Assembly: GCF_047971185.1 (NCBI RefSeq)
Contig: NZ_JBKDZH010000057.1
Location: 1 to 64,000 of the forward strand
Length of the DNA stretch: 64,000 nucleotides
DNA from: Kluyvera sp047971185
GTDB taxonomy: Bacteria; Pseudomonadota; Gammaproteobacteria; Enterobacterales; Enterobacteriaceae
Direction: 5' to 3'
Shown here: in pieces, positions 7,932 through 15,541 of the stretch
How positions within the stretch are numbered: position 1 is the first letter of the stretch
Layout of the letters: each line of letters begins with the position of its first letter
Program-made: the position numbers and the translations under genes
Notes under the pieces: model-generated
Seen by the model: the letters and a program-made list of their open reading frames with translations, nothing else
The model's database searches: none
Told to the model about the DNA's origin: nothing

Positions 7932-8800
7932 CGTTCGATAAAGGGCCGCTTCTTCATTCCTGCCACCGCCACCGGCAGGGTGAAGATCGCCCCGGAGAGC
8001 GGATACTGAGCCACCTCCTCCACCGACATATTCTCGCGGGTGGTAGTGATAAATAGCGTGCGCATATCCGCCCCACCGAAGCAAACCATCGTCGGGCAAC
8101 GCACCGGCAGACGGTACTCAGCAAGCTGTTCCCCCTCAGGCGAGAAACGCGCCACCCGCCAGCCGTCAAACATCGCGCTCCAGTAGCAGCCTTCCTCATC
8201 AATGGCCGCCCCGTCCGGGATCCCCTCACCGTCTTTAAACAAGCGGAAAACCTCACGCGTTCCCGGCTCGCCGTCGGCGTCCAGCGGCGTACGATAAATC
8301 ACTCCGTTTGGCGTATCTGAGGTGTACATCCAGCGTTTGTCCTCGCTGAAGGCCAGCCCGTTCGCACCGTGAATATCACACTGGATCACTTTCGGCTTCA
8401 GTTGATTATCCACCCGGACCAGCAGCGCACCGTTGTAGTCACCCGGCCCCCAGAAGGTACCGGCATAAAAACGGCCATCGCGATCGGTACCGCCGTCGTT
8501 GAAGCGCGCCAGCTGCGGGTTGCTCGGGTTATCGCAGATTTTATGCTGTAACAGACCACGGCTGTCGGCAAGCCAGATGGCGCTGCGCAGCGCGACAATA
8601 AAACCGCCCTTTTCCCGCAGCGCAAAGCAGCCCACCTCTTCCGGAAACTGCAGCACCTGGTGATCGCCCGTCGCGGGCACGTAGCGGTGAATTTCACACT
8701 CCATGATATCCGCCCAGTACAGCGCCTGCTCGGCGTCGCTCCAGGTCGGGCATTCCGGCAGATGTCCGGTGTAATCAAACAGCAGGTTTGCGTCAGCCAT
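7928..8800 (-). CDS. SMP-30/gluconolactonase/LRE family protein
   Basis: A 290-residue six-bladed propeller protein of the regucalcin (SMP-30) family, which hydrolyses sugar lactones with a divalent metal. Family landmarks visible are the N-terminal LPECPTWSDAEQALYWADI (metal glutamate within), FNDGGTDRDGRFYAGT, GANGLAFSEDKRWMYTSDT and the DGAAIDEEGCYWSAMF block with the catalytic aspartate region. I chose the ATG at 8800 (MADANLL) because the family domain starts there; upstream in-frame sequence runs through the tyrA terminator. Its substrate cannot be told from sequence. It sits between pheA and tyrA, which are adjacent in E. coli, so it is a lineage-specific insertion. It has no obvious regulator. 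Confidence 0.88.
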   Translation of the reverse strand: MADANLLFDYTGHLPECPTWSDAEQALYWADIMECEIHRYVPATGDHQVLQFPEEVGCFALREKGGFIVALRSAIWLADSRGLLQHKICDNPSNPQLARFNDGGTDRDGRFYAGTFWGPGDYNGALLVRVDNQLKPKVIQCDIHGANGLAFSEDKRWMYTSDTPNGVIYRTPLDADGEPGTREVFRLFKDGEGIPDGAAIDEEGCYWSAMFDGWRVARFSPEGEQLAEYRLPVRCPTMVCFGGADMRTLFITTTRENMSVEEVAQYPLSGAIFTLPVAVAGMKKRPFIER

Positions 8801-8812
8801 CGTCTTTATCCC

Positions 8813-8845
8813 ATAAAAAAAGCCAGAGGATTTCCCCTGGCTTTC
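8813..8845 (-). terminator. tyrA terminator
   Basis: Minus strand AAAGCCAGGGG / CCTCTGGCTTT hairpin followed by a T run, just after the tyrA stop. It separates the aroF-tyrA operon from the downstream SMP-30 gene, which therefore probably depends on read-through or on a promoter within the hairpin region. Confidence 0.88.
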
Positions 8846-8864
8846 AAGTATATACAGTTTTCGT

Positions 8865-9986
8865 TTACTGCCGACTGTCATTCGCCTGGCGCAACAGGAC
8901 GCGGCTCTCACTCTGGAAACGCTGCGCATAGTCGCCGAACCAGTGCTCTACCTTGCGGAAGCTGTCGATAAACGCCTGCTTATTGCCCTGCTCCAGCAGG
9001 CCAATCGCTTCGCCAAAACGCTGGTAGTAACGCTTGATCAGCGCCAGATTGTTGCCGGACGACATAATAATATCGGCGTACAGCTGCGGATCCTGGGCAA
9101 ACAGACGCCCAACCATCGCCAGCTCCAGACGGTAGATGGGTGAAGAGAGCGCCAGCAGCTGTTCCAGCTGCACGTTCTCTTCCGCCAGATGCAGACCGTA
9201 GGCGAAAGTCGCAAAGTGACGCAGCGCCTGGATAAACGCCATGTTCTGGTCGTGCTCTACCGCGCTAATGCGGTGCAGACGCGCGCCCCAGACCTGAATC
9301 TGCTCAAGGAACCACTGATACGCTTCCGGCTGGCGGCCATCGCAGTACACCACCACCTGCTTGGCCAGGCTGCCACTGTCCGGGCCGAACATCGGATGCA
9401 GCCCGACAACAGGCCCCGCGTGTGCCGACAGCATCGCCTGCAGCGGCCCGGCTTTCACCGACGCCAGATCCACCAGAATACAGTCCGCTGGCAACGGCGG
9501 CAGCTTCGCTATCACCTGCTCGGTGACGTGAATAGGCACGCTGACAATCACCATGCCCGCATCCGCCACCATCTCCGGCGCTTTCGCCCAGTCTTCTTTT
9601 TCCAGCGTCCGCACCTGATAACCAGACAGGTTCAGCATTTTTTCAAACAGCCGCCCCATCTGACCACCGCCACCGACAATCACCACCGGACGCAGCGACG
9701 GACACAGCGTTTTAAAGCCTTTGTCGTTTTCGCTGGAGTAGGATTCGCGCATCACGCGGCGCAGCACGTCTTCAATCAAATCGGGCGGCACGCCGAGCGC
9801 CGCCGCTTCCTGACGGCGAGAAGCCAGCATTGCGGCCTCGCGCTCCGGGACGTAAATCGGCAGGCCATACTGGCTTTTCACTTCGCCCACTTCCGCCACC
9901 AGCTCCAGACGCTTCGCCAGCAGGCTGAGTAGCGCCTTATCGACTTCATCAATTTGATCGCGTAACGCGGTCAGTTCAGCAACCAT
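8865..9986 (-). CDS. tyrA: Bifunctional chorismate mutase / prephenate dehydrogenase (T-protein)
   Basis: Converts chorismate to prephenate and then to 4-hydroxyphenylpyruvate for tyrosine. The 373-residue length equals E. coli TyrA. It has an N-terminal AroQ mutase domain (MVAELTALRDQIDEVDKALL) and a dehydrogenase domain with the nucleotide-binding VIVGGGGQMGRLFEKML at about 101-117. It starts 9 bp after the aroF stop, so the two form the classic tyr operon under the promoter upstream of aroF. Confidence 0.98.
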   Translation of the reverse strand: MVAELTALRDQIDEVDKALLSLLAKRLELVAEVGEVKSQYGLPIYVPEREAAMLASRRQEAAALGVPPDLIEDVLRRVMRESYSSENDKGFKTLCPSLRPVVIVGGGGQMGRLFEKMLNLSGYQVRTLEKEDWAKAPEMVADAGMVIVSVPIHVTEQVIAKLPPLPADCILVDLASVKAGPLQAMLSAHAGPVVGLHPMFGPDSGSLAKQVVVYCDGRQPEAYQWFLEQIQVWGARLHRISAVEHDQNMAFIQALRHFATFAYGLHLAEENVQLEQLLALSSPIYRLELAMVGRLFAQDPQLYADIIMSSGNNLALIKRYYQRFGEAIGLLEQGNKQAFIDSFRKVEHWFGDYAQRFQSESRVLLRQANDSRQ

Positions 9987-9995
9987 ACAATCCTC

Positions 9996-11066
9996 TTACG
10001 CCAGACGAGCCGCCAGATGGCCGCGTAAATCCTTGTCGAGCTCACGCAGCAGCGCATCGGTGGCTTCCCAACTAATGCACGCATCGGTCACCGACACGCC
10101 GTACTTCATCTCACAGCGCGGCTGCTCGGAAGACTGATTGCCTTCGTGAATATTACTTTCAATCATCAGACCAATAATTGAACGGTTACCGTCCTTGATC
10201 TGCGCGACAACGGATTCCGCCACCGCAGGCTGACGGCGGTAGTCTTTATTGGAATTACCATGACTGCAATCTACCATCAGCGACGCGCGCAGTCCCGCCT
10301 GTTCCATCTCTTTTTCACACTGCGCCACATCTTCCGGGCCGTAGTTCGGCTTTTTACCACCGCGCAGAATCACATGACCGTCCGGGTTGCCCTGGGTGCG
10401 CAGCAGGCAGACCTGGCCGGCCTGATTGATACCCACGAAACGGTGCGGCATGGCGGCCGCGCGCATGGCGTTGATGGCGGTCGCCAGCGAGCCGTCGGTG
10501 CCGTTTTTGAAACCGACCGGCATCGACAGACCGGAAGCCATCTCACGGTGCGTCTGCGATTCAGTGGTACGGGCGCCAATTGCCGACCAGCTGAACAGAT
10601 CGCCCAGGTACTGCGGGCTGTTTGGATCCAGTGCTTCCGTTGCCAGCGGCAGACCCATGCTGACCAGCTCAACCAACAGACGACGGGCAATTTTCAGACC
10701 GCTTTCCACATCAAACGAGCCATCCATGTGCGGATCGTTGATAAGCCCTTTCCATCCGACGGTCGTACGCGGCTTTTCAATATAGACGCGCATCACCAGG
10801 TAGAGGCTATCGCTGACCTCTTCCGCCAGTGTTTTAAATCGACGCGCATATTCGATGGCAGCTTCAGGATCGTGAATGGAGCAAGGCCCGCACACTACCA
10901 GCAGGCGCGGATCGCGACCGGCGATAATGTCAGAAATCGTTGTACGTGACTGGGCGATTTGCGCTTCCTGCTCAACGGTGAGCGGGAATTCAGCTTTCAG
11001 CTGATCCGGGGTGATCAATACCTGTTCATCGGCGATATTTACGTTGTTCAGCGCGTCTTTTTGCAT
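9996..11066 (-). CDS. aroF: Tyr-sensitive DAHP synthase AroF
   Basis: First enzyme of the shikimate pathway: condenses phosphoenolpyruvate and erythrose-4-phosphate to DAHP, and is inhibited by tyrosine. The 356-residue protein matches E. coli AroF in length and sequence, with the DAHP synthase I landmarks VCGPCSIHDPEAAIEYA, GARTTESQTHREMASGL and MVDCSHGNSNKD (metal and PEP ligands). First gene of the aroF-tyrA operon. Confidence 0.98.
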   Translation of the reverse strand: MQKDALNNVNIADEQVLITPDQLKAEFPLTVEQEAQIAQSRTTISDIIAGRDPRLLVVCGPCSIHDPEAAIEYARRFKTLAEEVSDSLYLVMRVYIEKPRTTVGWKGLINDPHMDGSFDVESGLKIARRLLVELVSMGLPLATEALDPNSPQYLGDLFSWSAIGARTTESQTHREMASGLSMPVGFKNGTDGSLATAINAMRAAAMPHRFVGINQAGQVCLLRTQGNPDGHVILRGGKKPNYGPEDVAQCEKEMEQAGLRASLMVDCSHGNSNKDYRRQPAVAESVVAQIKDGNRSIIGLMIESNIHEGNQSSEQPRCEMKYGVSVTDACISWEATDALLRELDKDLRGHLAARLA

Positions 11067-11124
11067 GATGGCATTACCTGTTATGGCTCGTTTGCGATAG
11101 TTGTTTCCTCAATGAGGTGGACTC

Positions 11125-11152
11125 ACAATACCATAACGAGTAAAGATATCAA
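11125..11152 (-). promoter_or_regulatory. aroF-tyrA promoter
   Basis: Minus strand -35 TTGATA (11147-11152) and -10 TATTGT (11125-11130) with a 16-bp spacer, about 60 bp upstream of the aroF start. TyrR box candidates lie just upstream at 11162-11232. Confidence 0.65.
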
Positions 11153-11161
11153 TCCAAAATC

Positions 11162-11232
11162 CGCAAATTATTATTTACACCACCCTATTTCAGGCAAAAT
11201 ATTTCGCCTTTATGCGTACATAAATCATTACA
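11162..11232 (-). promoter_or_regulatory. Two candidate TyrR boxes upstream of aroF
   Basis: Minus strand TGTAAATAATAATTTGCG (11162-11179) and TGTAATGATTTATGTACG (11215-11232) fit the TyrR consensus TGTAAA-N6-TTTACA, including the essential G and C separated by 14 bp. E. coli aroF is repressed by TyrR with tyrosine through several boxes in the same position. The outer box lies closer to the neighbouring terminator. Confidence 0.6.
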
Positions 11233-11250
11233 CTCTAATGAAAGTACATA

Positions 11251-11283
11251 AAAAAGGGCGAACCGTCATCGTTCGCCCTGGAT
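11251..11283 (-). terminator. Terminator of the PepSY gene
   Basis: GGGCGAAC (11256-11263) / GTTCGCCC (11271-11278) hairpin; on the minus strand it is followed by a T run. It ends the PepSY/DUF2946 transcription unit just before the aroF regulatory region. Confidence 0.88.
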
Positions 11284-11291
11284 AAATCACC

Positions 11292-12662
11292 TTATTCCGC
11301 CGCCCGCGATAACGACTGCGTTACCGCGCTGCGCCAGCGTAGCCAGTCGATCGCCATAAACAGCAACAGGCTTGCCCCCATCACCGGCAGCGCCATGCCG
11401 ATCGCCACGGCGACAACCAGCGTCACAACGCGCGCGGGCAGCGTCAGGGCCAGCCAGCTTTGCGTGAGCGTTTGCAGTGGGCTGACCAGTGGCTGGGCAG
11501 GACGCTTAATCCACCACAGGCGATAACCCATCGCGATCGCCACGCACAGCGCCAGACCAAAGACAATCAACAGCAGCTGGTTCGGCAAACCGAACAGAAC
11601 GCCCATATGGAAATCAACACCCCAGCGCGTCAGCTTCGCCATCAGTGGGAAATCAGCAAACTGCGTGTAATCGACAATCGTCAGCGACTGCGGATCGACC
11701 GCCACGGCATCCACCTGCGTCGGCCAGCGTCGGTCGAGCTCAGTCACCGTCCACGCACGATCGGCGCTGCGCGGCGGGCGGATCTCCAGATGCGTCGCAT
11801 CGATACCGCCGCGCTGGGCAACGTTCAGGACGGCATCGATCCGATCCCAGGCGATCGGCGAGACGTGCTGCATCATCCCACCGGCATGACCGCGATGCTC
11901 CGCGTGAGGATCCATCGCCATCATCTCGCCGCCGTGCAGCTGGGTATTGACCTGCGGTGTTAGCCACCCCAATCCAGCGCGCAGCTTATCGACGTTACCA
12001 CCGGCCCACTGCGACCAGGTTAAGCCGGTGGCGGAGAACAGCAGCATTCCCGCCAGCAGACACCAGCCAAGAGTGACGTGAACGCGGCGCGTATTTTGCA
12101 GACGGTTTTTGATGCGCCGCTTGGGACGAGTAAAGCCCCACAGGACAATGCCTCCCAGCGCCGCAACCCACATCCACGAGGCCGCCAGCTCGCTGTACAA
12201 ACGCCCCATATCCCCCAGCAGCAGCGAGCGATGCGCATAATCAATCCACTGCCGCAGCGGCAAAATACCGCTGGTGCCGTAGACCGTCATATCGCCTTTT
12301 ACCGCCAGCGTCACCGGATCAACAAAGATAGCGCGGTTTTCCGAGGCCTGAAGCGTCGGGTCGGCGAACATCACCCGCGTGGTTTCACCCGCTTCCAGCG
12401 CCGGGCGTACCGCGCTCAGCGTCAGCGGCGCATCCAGCGCGCGTTCCGCCACGGCAATCTGCGCGGCAATGGGCTGGCGCTCACCGTCAATGGTGCCATG
12501 GAGCGTATCGTGATACAGCAGGTTTTCCAGCTGTGGGGTGGCCACATACAGCGTCCCCGTCAGCGCCGCCACGAAAATAAAAGGCCCGACGAACAGGCCG
12601 ATAAAAAAGTGCAGACGGCGTAACAGGTGTACCCATGCCGCCCGCGAGGTGCAGGTTGTCAT
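11292..12662 (-). CDS. PepSY-associated transmembrane protein
   Basis: A 456-residue inner membrane protein of the PepSY_TM family (similar in plan to putative iron-related reductases or uptake regulators). Visible parts: N-terminal membrane segment HFFIGLFVGPFIFVAALTGTLYVATP, a periplasmic region, a second helix (SWMWVAALGGIVLWGFT), RRVHVTLGWCLLAGMLLFSATGLTWS, a His/Met-rich loop GGEMMAMDPHAEHRGHAGGMM, and C-terminal helices. The start at 12662 (MTTCTSR) has GAAGGAAGAG upstream. A Fur-like site lies upstream at 12777-12795, and the DUF2946 gene precedes it in the same direction. Such pairs often sit next to TonB receptors; function not proven. Confidence 0.82.
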   Translation of the reverse strand: MTTCTSRAAWVHLLRRLHFFIGLFVGPFIFVAALTGTLYVATPQLENLLYHDTLHGTIDGERQPIAAQIAVAERALDAPLTLSAVRPALEAGETTRVMFADPTLQASENRAIFVDPVTLAVKGDMTVYGTSGILPLRQWIDYAHRSLLLGDMGRLYSELAASWMWVAALGGIVLWGFTRPKRRIKNRLQNTRRVHVTLGWCLLAGMLLFSATGLTWSQWAGGNVDKLRAGLGWLTPQVNTQLHGGEMMAMDPHAEHRGHAGGMMQHVSPIAWDRIDAVLNVAQRGGIDATHLEIRPPRSADRAWTVTELDRRWPTQVDAVAVDPQSLTIVDYTQFADFPLMAKLTRWGVDFHMGVLFGLPNQLLLIVFGLALCVAIAMGYRLWWIKRPAQPLVSPLQTLTQSWLALTLPARVVTLVVAVAIGMALPVMGASLLLFMAIDWLRWRSAVTQSLSRAAE

Positions 12663-12713
12663 ACTCTTCCTTCGTGCTTGCATAACAAAATATACGTAGA
12701 TGCAAAGCAAGGT

Positions 12714-12760
12714 AGCCCGGCCGAGCGCAGCGACGCCGGGAAATACCCGGAGTCAATGCA
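12714..12760. repeat. REP-like GC-rich inverted repeat
   Basis: GTAGCCCGGC ... GCCGGG contains an inverted CCCGGC / GCCGGG pair within an AGCGCAGCG core, resembling the short palindromic repeats common between genes of Klebsiella and Enterobacter relatives. It lies between the DUF2946 and PepSY genes. No second copy is visible in this window. Confidence 0.4.
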
Positions 12761-12776
12761 ACATGCGCAAGCAGAT

Positions 12777-12795
12777 TTGCATCGCTATCGTTATC
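12777..12795 (-). promoter_or_regulatory. Possible Fur box
   Basis: Minus strand GATAACGATAGCGATGCAA matches the repeated-hexamer view of the Fur consensus (GATAAT x3) in the first two units and weakly in the third. Its position between the DUF2946 stop and the PepSY gene would fit iron control of the PepSY gene. Moderate match only. Confidence 0.4.
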
Positions 12796-12802
12796 AGGCA
12801 AC

Positions 12803-13186
12803 TCAACGCGGCGGCGCACGAGTATCGGGGAATAGCCAGGGGAAATAGCGCCAGTGGGTCACCCGCGGCGGGAAAGACGCGATCGTCACCCGGAGCAGCA
12901 GCGCACATAGCAGCACGCACAGCGCTAGCATCATGCCGGGAACATGGGCCAGCAGCACGCAGTAGCCGCAGGCCTCACCGTGGTCGATGGGCATCGTGTC
13001 CGGCATGGAATGGTGGGCAGGCATCGGCATGGTCATCTCATGATGCATACCGGGCATCGCGCTCATCGGCGACTGCTGTAACGAAATGGAAACCAGCGGA
13101 GCAAAGATAATCAGCGCCATAGCCAACAGCGCAAGCCTGGCGGCCCACTGTCTCAGCGCTGTGATGTTGGATGCTCTGCCGCTCAC
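12803..13186 (-). CDS. DUF2946 domain-containing protein
   Basis: A 127-residue protein with an N-terminal membrane segment (about 17-35), a Met/His-rich middle (MSAMPGMHHEMTMPMPAHHSMPDTMPIDHGEACGYC) that looks metal-binding, and a second hydrophobic segment (LLAHVPGMMLALCVLLCALLL). This layout is typical of DUF2946 proteins, which are often neighbours of copper or iron uptake genes. I chose the GTG at 13186 because GGAGGG lies 5 nt upstream; an earlier TTG has no such site. Transcribed toward the PepSY gene and probably functionally linked. Confidence 0.8.
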   Translation of the reverse strand: MSGRASNITALRQWAARLALLAMALIIFAPLVSISLQQSPMSAMPGMHHEMTMPMPAHHSMPDTMPIDHGEACGYCVLLAHVPGMMLALCVLLCALLLRVTIASFPPRVTHWRYFPWLFPDTRAPPR

Positions 13187-13258
13187 GCTACCCTCCAATG
13201 AATGAGGGCATTGTAAATGATTTAACAACCAAATGTTAACGCATGGTGCGTTTGAAGA

Positions 13259-13293
13259 TAAAAAAAGGGCCAGCCATTCGGCCAGCCCTTTCT
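13259..13293 (-). terminator. rplS operon terminator
   Basis: GGGCTGGCCGAATGGCTGGCCC hairpin on the minus strand with a T run after it, just downstream of the rplS stop. Confidence 0.88.
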
Positions 13294-13317
13294 AACAGGA
13301 TGTCGCTTGCGCGAATC

Positions 13318-13665
13318 TTAGTTAAGACGCTCTTTGATACGAGCAGACTTACCAGTGCGCTCACGCAGGTAGTACAGTTTAGCTTTACGTACAGCACCAC
13401 GACGTTTAACAGCAATGCTGTCAACTACCGGAGAGTGAGTCTGGAAGACACGCTCAACGCCTTCGCCGTTGGAAATTTTACGAACAGTGAATGCAGAGTG
13501 CAGACCGCGGCTACGAATAGCGATAACCACGCCCTCAAATGCCTGCAGACGTTTTTTGGAACCTTCAACAACCCATACTTTCACTTCCACGGTATCACCC
13601 GGACGGAAGGAAGGTACGTCCTGCTTCATCTGTTCTTGTTCAAGTTGCTTAATAATGTTGCTCAT
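13318..13665 (-). CDS. rplS: 50S ribosomal protein L19
   Basis: 115-residue ribosomal protein at the 30S-50S interface, essentially the E. coli L19 sequence (MSNIIKQLEQEQMKQDVPSF...), ending in the basic KSARIKERLN tail. Last gene of the rpsP-rimM-trmD-rplS operon. Confidence 0.99.
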   Translation of the reverse strand: MSNIIKQLEQEQMKQDVPSFRPGDTVEVKVWVVEGSKKRLQAFEGVVIAIRSRGLHSAFTVRKISNGEGVERVFQTHSPVVDSIAVKRRGAVRKAKLYYLRERTGKSARIKERLN

Positions 13666-13706
13666 AATTTAATCTCTTATCCTGGGTAAACTGATATTTG
13701 GGGGTC

Positions 13707-14474
13707 TTAGACCAGCCCATCATGTTTATGCTGCTGTTGTGCGTGTTCCTGTTTGAACTCCGCCAGCAACCTTGCTTGCTCTTCAGTCAGAGCCAGGTTT
13801 TCCAGAAGTTCAGGTCTTCTAAGCCAGGAGCGGCCCAGCGACTGCTTCAAACGCCAGCGACGTATCTCGGCATGGTTTCCCGACAGCAGAACCGGCGGTA
13901 CTTCCATTCCTTCCAACACTTCAGGGCGGGTATAGTGCGGACAGTCCAGCAACCCGTCAGCAAACGAATCTTCGATTGCCGATGCTTCATGACCCAGCAC
14001 CCCCGGAATAAACCGGGAAACGGAGTCGATCAGCGTCATTGCCGGTAACTCTCCACCACTGAGAACGTAATCGCCGATAGACCATTCTTCGTCAATCTCG
14101 GTCTGAATCACGCGCTCATCGATACCTTCGTAGCGACCACATACCAGAATCAGCTTTTGATTCGTGGCCAGTTCGCTGACGCCTGCTTGATCAAGCTTGC
14201 GTCCCTGAGGTGACAGATAAATCACCTTTGCGCCTTCACCTGCCGCGGCTTTTGCTGCATGAATGGCGTCCCGCAAGGGTTGCACCATCATTAACATCCC
14301 CGGTCCGCCGCCGTAAGGACGATCGTCCACGGTACGGTGCCGGTCATGCGTGAAGTCACGAGGACTCCAGCTCTGGATGCTCAGCAGGCCATTTTTTACT
14401 GCCCGGCCAGTTACCCCGTAATCGGTAATTGCGCGGAACATTTCAGGAAACAGGCTAATTATGCCAATCCACAT
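13707..14474 (-). CDS. trmD: tRNA (guanine(37)-N1)-methyltransferase TrmD
   Basis: Methylates G37 next to the anticodon of several tRNAs and prevents +1 frameshifting. The 255-residue protein has the SPOUT trefoil-knot AdoMet site seen in LSPQGRKLDQ, LVCGRYEGIDERV and GDYVLSGGELPAM. Third gene of the ribosomal operon. Confidence 0.99.
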   Translation of the reverse strand: MWIGIISLFPEMFRAITDYGVTGRAVKNGLLSIQSWSPRDFTHDRHRTVDDRPYGGGPGMLMMVQPLRDAIHAAKAAAGEGAKVIYLSPQGRKLDQAGVSELATNQKLILVCGRYEGIDERVIQTEIDEEWSIGDYVLSGGELPAMTLIDSVSRFIPGVLGHEASAIEDSFADGLLDCPHYTRPEVLEGMEVPPVLLSGNHAEIRRWRLKQSLGRSWLRRPELLENLALTEEQARLLAEFKQEHAQQQHKHDGLV

Positions 14475-14504
14475 AGCGCCGTCTTTTACCGTTTATCCGG
14501 TGGT

Positions 14505-15053
14505 TTAAAAACCAGGATCCCAATCTACTTCGATAGTACGAGTAGCGAGATCGACTTTCTTGATAACCTGCCCATCGAGGAACGGAACCAGCCGCTCCTT
14601 GATACCAAATGCATCTTTCAGGTTTGCCTTAATGACGAGAACGTCATTCGACCCGGTTTCCATCATATCGATGACTTTACCGAGACCGTAGCCTTCCGTG
14701 GTCACTACCTGGCAGCCCATCAGGTCTTTCCAGTAATAGCTTCCATCTTCCAGCGCCGGCAGCTGCGAGGAATCCACGATAATTTCGCAGTTCGTCAGCA
14801 GATTCGCGGCATCGCGATCGTCAACGCCTTTCAGCTTGATGACGATATCCTGATTGTGGTAGCGCCAGCTTTCCAGCTCAACGGTCTGCCACTGACCCGC
14901 CTTCTGGATTAACCAGGGCTGATAGTCAAAAATGCTTTCGGCGTCTTCGGTGGAGGAAAACACTCTGAGCCAACCACGGATACCGTAGGAAGAACCCATT
15001 TTCCCCAATACGATCGGATCAACAGGTGCTTGTGCGGTGTGTTGCTTGCTCAT
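14505..15053 (-). CDS. rimM: Ribosome maturation factor RimM
   Basis: Binds S19 and assists maturation of the 30S head. The 182-residue protein has the N-terminal RimM domain (DPIVLGKMGSSYGIRGWLRVFS) and a C-terminal PRC-barrel domain (DLMGCQVVTTEGYGLGKVIDMMETGSNDV). The start at 15053 (MSKQHTA) matches E. coli length; the in-frame M three codons earlier is possible. Follows rpsP closely. Confidence 0.98.
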   Translation of the reverse strand: MSKQHTAQAPVDPIVLGKMGSSYGIRGWLRVFSSTEDAESIFDYQPWLIQKAGQWQTVELESWRYHNQDIVIKLKGVDDRDAANLLTNCEIIVDSSQLPALEDGSYYWKDLMGCQVVTTEGYGLGKVIDMMETGSNDVLVIKANLKDAFGIKERLVPFLDGQVIKKVDLATRTIEVDWDPGF

Positions 15054-15071
15054 CATGACCACCGTGACAGA

Positions 15072-15320
15072 TTAAGCTGCTTTTTTAGCTTCTTTGATCA
15101 GCGCAGATACGCGATCAGAGATAGTTGCGCCCTGGCCAACCCAGTGTGCGATACGGTCCAGATCCAGACGGGTGCCTTCTTCCGCGCCAGAAGCGATCGG
15201 GTTGAAGAAACCAACGCGCTCGATGAAGCGACCGTTACGTGCGTTACGGCTGTCAGTAACAACAACCTGGTAGAACGGACGCTTTTTAGCGCCGTGACGT
15301 GCTAAACGAATAGTTACCAT
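15072..15320 (-). CDS. rpsP: 30S ribosomal protein S16
   Basis: 82-residue ribosomal protein with the conserved start MVTIRLARHGAKKRPFYQVVV. First gene of the operon. The ATG at 15320 has AAGAGGATGTT upstream; the in-frame extension upstream is leader RNA that forms a GC-rich hairpin (15350-15374). Confidence 0.99.
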   Translation of the reverse strand: MVTIRLARHGAKKRPFYQVVVTDSRNARNGRFIERVGFFNPIASGAEEGTRLDLDRIAHWVGQGATISDRVSALIKEAKKAA

Positions 15321-15349
15321 AACATCCTCTTGTGTGAATAGAACAACCG

Positions 15350-15374
15350 GGCCCCATCGAGGGAAGGGGCCCGG
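15350..15374 (-). promoter_or_regulatory. GC-rich hairpin in the rpsP leader
   Basis: Perfect inverted repeat CCGGGCCCC / GGGGCCCGG with a 10-nt loop in the 5' leader, ending about 30 nt before the rpsP start. On the minus strand it is followed by TTGTTCTATTC, a weak U-rich tract, so it may act as an attenuator or as a stabilising leader structure. Confidence 0.55.
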
Positions 15375-15395
15375 TGTCATATTAAAAGCCCGAAA

Positions 15396-15423
15396 ATTTT
15401 ACTCATTTTTGGGGGAAATGCAA
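15396..15423 (-). promoter_or_regulatory. rpsP operon promoter
   Basis: Minus strand -35 TTGCAT (15418-15423) and -10 TAAAAT (15396-15401) with a 16-bp spacer, about 75 bp upstream of rpsP. Confidence 0.6.
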
Positions 15424-15541
15424 TCAACATCTGTCTTTTACCGCACGATAACCGGGGCGTTATCATCATAGACAGCATGAAGTCGGCGTGTTCGTCGTTA
15501 CCGAAGCGCGCGACGATAACCCGCGCACTTCGGCAAAGAGA

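Noticed and set aside
9189..9932. Long plus-strand frame opposite tyrA
   Set aside because: Shadow frame rich in H, R and Q with no family features.
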